Source: CAZGGW01 sp964525365 (lineage in GTDB: Bacteria > Bacillota_I > Bacilli_A > RF39 > UBA660). Taken from it: a DNA stretch of 34,298 nucleotides. The translations under genes were made by a program, and so were the position numbers. The number at the start of each line of letters is the position of its first letter. Positions within the stretch are counted from its first letter, which is position 1. Of the stretch, positions 31,654-34,298 are shown one piece after another. The stretch covers positions 1-34,298 of the forward strand of contig CAZGGW010000008.1 of NCBI GenBank assembly GCA_964525365.1, written 5' to 3'. The notes beneath the pieces are model-generated. The model was not told where the DNA came from. It did no database searches and saw nothing but the letters and a program-made list of their open reading frames with translations.

Positions 31654-32730
31654 TTACTTATTAGATAAATACGCTTCAACAAATATGTCTAAGTCTCCAT
31701 TCAATACTTTTTCAACACTTGAAGTTTCTGCATCAGTTCGAGTATCTTTCACAAGAGAATATGGACACATCACATAACTTCTAATTGTACTTCCAAAATT
31801 AACATCCATTACATTTCCTTTTAAATCTTTTAATTTTTCATCTAACTTTTGTTTTTCTAATAAGTACAGTTTGCCTCTTAATATTTCAAAAGCTTTATCT
31901 TTGTTCTTTAATTGACTTCTTTCGTTTTGACAAGTAACAACTATACCAGTTGGCATATGTGTTATTCTAACCGCAGAATCTGTTGTATTTACACTTTGTC
32001 CTCCTGCTCCACTACTCTTATAAACATCTATTTTAACATCATTATCTTTTATGTCTATTTCAACTTTATTATCAATCTCAGGAGTCACAAGCACAGATGC
32101 AAATGAAGTATGACGTCTAGAATTTGAGTCAAACGGACTTATACGTACCAATCGATGAACCCCGGTCTCACCTTTTAAAAGGCCAAAAGCATATAACCCT
32201 TTTACATATAACAATGCTCCTTTTATTCCAACTTCATCGCCCGGTTGAATATTTATTATTTCATATTTAAATACTTTTTTATCACAATACTTTTTATACA
32301 TATCAAAAATCATGTTAGCCCAGTCATTACTTTCTGTCCCGCCAGCACCACTATGTATTTCTATGTATGCATTATTTTTATCAAACTCGCCATTTAATAA
32401 CACTTTTATTTTTAATTTTGATAAACTGCTTTCAATATTACTAAATTCTTCTTCTATTTCATCGGGAATTTCATTTATTTCAATTAATTCTTTTAATAAA
32501 GAAAGTTTTTCGTCGATTTCAATTAATTCACCAACTTCATTATTTATATTTTTAATACTCTCTAAAACCTTAACACTACGTTCATTATTCATCCAAAATT
32601 CAGGACTTTCAGATTCTTTTTTCAAGCTTTCTAATTCACTTAATTTAACACTATAATCTAAAACGCGCTTATAATTACTAAGTGTTTCTAACATATTATT
32701 TAATCTTTCTTCTATTTCTTTTTTATTCAT
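31654..32730 (-). CDS. prfB: Peptide chain release factor 2
   Basis: This 358-residue RF2 ends translation at UGA and UAA. It has the stop-codon-reading tripeptide SPF (198-200) and the peptidyl-hydrolysis motif GGQ (243-245) within SGAGGQSVNTT; the residue after GGQ is Ser where most RF2 proteins have His. RF2 genes often need a +1 frameshift at a CTTTGAC site around codon 25. Here the equivalent Leu-Asp (codons 24-25, TTA GAT) is read in frame, so the autoregulatory frameshift is lost or never present. There is no ribosome site before the ATG; the promoter places transcription start at the ATG. Confidence 0.96.
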   Translation of the reverse strand: MNKKEIEERLNNMLETLSNYKRVLDYSVKLSELESLKKESESPEFWMNNERSVKVLESIKNINNEVGELIEIDEKLSLLKELIEINEIPDEIEEEFSNIESSLSKLKIKVLLNGEFDKNNAYIEIHSGAGGTESNDWANMIFDMYKKYCDKKVFKYEIINIQPGDEVGIKGALLYVKGLYAFGLLKGETGVHRLVRISPFDSNSRRHTSFASVLVTPEIDNKVEIDIKDNDVKIDVYKSSGAGGQSVNTTDSAVRITHMPTGIVVTCQNERSQLKNKDKAFEILRGKLYLLEKQKLDEKLKDLKGNVMDVNFGSTIRSYVMCPYSLVKDTRTDAETSSVEKVLNGDLDIFVEAYLSNK

Positions 32731-32736
32731 AATTTT

Positions 32737-32765
32737 ATTTTACTAAAACTATAACATTATTTCAA
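32737..32765 (-). promoter_or_regulatory. Promoter of prfB giving a leaderless mRNA
   Basis: Minus strand: TTGAAA (32765-32760), 17-base spacer, TAAAAT (32742-32737). Only six bases separate the -10 box from the ATG at 32730, so the mRNA should start at or within a base or two of the start codon. Confidence 0.65.
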
Positions 32766-32776
32766 TTAAAAAAGAC

Positions 32777-33247
32777 TTAATTTACTAAATCCTTCTCATA
32801 ATCTTCTACATAATATTTTATATTCTTGTTGCCTTTTGTTATTATTTTATGACCTTCGCTTTCCAAATATTTCTTTTGCAACTCTATTCCTTCTGGATAT
32901 TTTGTATTAAGTTCTCCATCAGATTTTAACACTCTCCAATATGGAGTAATATTGTCTTTTCTTTGGTAACTCGCCCAAGCGCATATGTTTATAAATATTC
33001 CTGCGGTCATCGGACACGTAATATCAGTTTTATATTTTTTAGCGATACTCTTTCTTATCTCATTTGTAGTTATTAATTTTCCCCTTGGAATCGTTCTCAT
33101 TATCTCATCATACGCTAACGGAGGGGCAATCACCATAGTCTTTCCTCCCCATTTTTTAGCACTTTCTTCATCTAAAGATACTATTTTTGGCATATTCTTG
33201 TTATTATTCATTCGTGCATTAAAATCTTTTTTATCTTCGTTAGCCAT
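32777..33247 (-). CDS. MGMT-family (alkyltransferase-like) DNA-binding protein
   Basis: This 156-residue protein has the C-terminal helix-turn-helix domain of O6-methylguanine-DNA methyltransferases: YDEIMRTIPRGKLITTNEI, then TPYWRVLKSDGELN and a C-terminal LESEGHKI. The methyl-accepting cysteine of the PCHRV motif is absent: the place reads PYWRV, so it cannot repair by direct transfer. It resembles alkyltransferase-like proteins (COG3695 group) which bind alkylated bases and call excision repair. GAAGGAAGG precedes the ATG; it follows the CPPC protein gene by two bases. Confidence 0.85.
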   Translation of the reverse strand: MANEDKKDFNARMNNNKNMPKIVSLDEESAKKWGGKTMVIAPPLAYDEIMRTIPRGKLITTNEIRKSIAKKYKTDITCPMTAGIFINICAWASYQRKDNITPYWRVLKSDGELNTKYPEGIELQKKYLESEGHKIITKGNKNIKYYVEDYEKDLVN

Positions 33248-33249
33248 AT

Positions 33250-33456
33250 TTATTCCTTCCTTCTGCTTCTAACGTACGCCACACCGGTATCTGTTAATTC
33301 AAGTTTTTCTGAATCAGCTAACATTTGTCTAATAACTGGGTCGTGACCTTCCATTGATTCTTTTGATATTTTTATATCTGATGACGAAAAACACGGCGGA
33401 CATATTTCAAACAAATGAAATCCACTATCTTTCTTTTTTTCAAAGTCTTTTTTCAT
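33250..33456 (-). CDS. Small protein with CPPC motif, function unknown
   Basis: This 68-residue protein starts MKKDFEKKKDSG, contains FEICPPCFSS at about residue 18-27, and ends in a basic tail (VRSRRKE). CPPC could bind a metal or be redox-active, but it is a single pair. It has no membrane segment. The frame is open to 33483, but ATG at 33456 follows AAGGAGAAGAG, so that start is chosen; it overlaps the upstream gene by 17 bases. It sits in a three-gene run with the MGMT-like gene. No family is recognised. Confidence 0.7.
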   Translation of the reverse strand: MKKDFEKKKDSGFHLFEICPPCFSSSDIKISKESMEGHDPVIRQMLADSEKLELTDTGVAYVRSRRKE

Positions 33457-34153
33457 AACTCTTCTCCTTTTCTTCTTTATCATTAATAATATCTTCAGAA
33501 AAATTATTTTTAATGTCCAAATTTAATTTCTTATTAAATTCATTAAAAAATCGTTCTGCACGTTTATAACCATATTCTGGATAAGTCTTGGTAGATTGTA
33601 ATAATTTTAATGCTATTAATTTTAAAACAATCTCCCTTAATTCTATATCAACGTTATGATCAAAGACTGACTCTTGCAATTCAGTCATATCATATTTTCT
33701 ATTTTTGCTAAGAATTTCTACCAAATTATCAATTTTAATTTCTTTTTCTTTTATAATGTCTGATAAATTTCCATCAATTCTTACAATACCCGTTTCTGCA
33801 TCTGTATAAGCCAAAAAACTTTGTGGTTTTTCATATATACTCTTATGTTTTAAATCTTTTCTAATAATTTTTGGTGAAATACCAGCTTTAACTCCAATAA
33901 TATTTCCATTACTATCATAAGCAGGAATGTCTCCGCCACAACTTGCTCTATAATTGCATTCCATTAAAGCTAACTGTGAACTTGTTAACCTATACATCAA
34001 TTGTCTCATTCCCATAAATCTAGAAATACTATTAATTTTCCAAAATCTAGTATCAATTATTCCGTCGTAAAATTCAAACTCTCTTTCTGGATATTTTATT
34101 TCATACCAATTCGTAACATCATCTATTAGATCCTGCAATTCATCAATGTTCAT
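33440..34153 (-). CDS. Conserved-looking cytoplasmic protein, function unknown
   Basis: This 237-residue protein has no signal peptide or membrane helix. The N-terminal half (YPEREFEFYDGIIDTRFWK, RQLMYRLTSSQLALMECNYRASCGG, shortened pieces) looks folded and rich in aromatic residues; the C-terminal part is Lys/Glu/Asn-rich and helical. No known motif was found. There is no ribosome site at ATG 34153; a TATCAT lies six bases upstream, similar to the prfB arrangement, but no -35 box is clear. It heads the run with the CPPC and MGMT-like genes. Confidence 0.65.
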   Translation of the reverse strand: MNIDELQDLIDDVTNWYEIKYPEREFEFYDGIIDTRFWKINSISRFMGMRQLMYRLTSSQLALMECNYRASCGGDIPAYDSNGNIIGVKAGISPKIIRKDLKHKSIYEKPQSFLAYTDAETGIVRIDGNLSDIIKEKEIKIDNLVEILSKNRKYDMTELQESVFDHNVDIELREIVLKLIALKLLQSTKTYPEYGYKRAERFFNEFNKKLNLDIKNNFSEDIINDKEEKEKSYEKRL

Positions 34154-34155
34154 AA

Positions 34156-34298
34156 TCAGATGATAAAGTAAGAATCAGTACTAAAGTTGGTTATAAATAT
34201 AGATGTAAATATCTTGAACCACTATTCAAAATTAAATGTGTTGACTTCAATATAAATTATTATGAAAAATGGAAGAAGTATGTTAATGAGCAAGAAAA
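34156..34298 (+). other. Open frame without a start codon at the window end
   Basis: From just after a TAA (34153-34155) the plus strand stays open for 47 codons to the window edge, with a protein-like reading (for example VGYKYRCKYLEPLFKI). It contains no ATG, GTG or TTG in frame and no ribosome site. It could be the remains of a 5'-truncated gene that continues past the edge, or chance in AT-rich sequence. The other strand and frames are closed. Confidence 0.3.

Noticed and set aside
1..34298. UGA as tryptophan (mollicute code 4)
   Set aside because: spo0A, gapA, the first membrane-protein gene and others end at TGA in places fixed by terminators or coupled starts, Trp uses TGG, and RF2 is present.

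Overview
The window is very AT-rich and tightly packed, and it reads as the chromosome of a low-G+C Bacillota of Bacilli/Erysipelotrichia/RF39 type, probably uncultured. The evidence is Spo0A, WhiA, a CIRCE operator, AGGAGG-type ribosome sites, U-tailed terminators and A/T-biased codons. UGA is a stop (spo0A, gapA and others end in TGA) and RF2 is present, so it uses the standard code and is not a code-4 mollicute. No mobile element, phage gene or CRISPR array was seen. No gap between genes exceeds 300 bases; the longest (6710-6944) holds a promoter and a terminator.

Layout. 1-6.9 kb: the 5' part of tRNA-Cys, then envelope genes on the minus strand: a polytopic protein, a double-LysM protein, an anchored unknown, a membrane-tethered thioredoxin, and a two-gene operon for a coiled-coil membrane protein and a 27-cysteine exported protein with a pilin-like N-terminus. 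6.9-17 kb: a Ca2+-type P-ATPase, gpmI, spo0A, pgk, gapA, a TGS-uridine-kinase-like protein and a lone ClpC-D1-like AAA+ protein. spo0A sits between pgk and gpmI, has its own terminator and has Spo0A boxes upstream. 17-20.2 kb, mostly plus strand: tRNA-Asn, a HEFGH metallopeptidase, rubrerythrin (minus), a small membrane protein, an XRE regulator and hsp20 under a CIRCE-overlapped promoter.

20.2-23.8 kb: a lipid-related operon of diacylglycerol-kinase-like enzyme, CAT/E2-fold acyltransferase-like protein without the usual catalytic His, and acyl-CoA-synthetase-like enzyme. 23.9-26.3 kb: a kinase-fold protein followed by lysS. 26.4-31.6 kb: clpP convergent with, and overlapping, a yitT-ftsE-ftsX-M23 hydrolase-whiA run. 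31.6-34.2 kb: prfB with an apparently leaderless promoter, then an MGMT-like protein and two unknown genes.

The region is mostly housekeeping (glycolysis, translation, division, proteolysis, stress). The parts most worth a second look are the spo0A placement and boxes, the lipid cassette, the Cys-rich/thioredoxin pair, the AAA+ protein without its pore-loop motif, and the leaderless-looking starts. Identifications rest on motifs read by eye; nothing was searched against a database.
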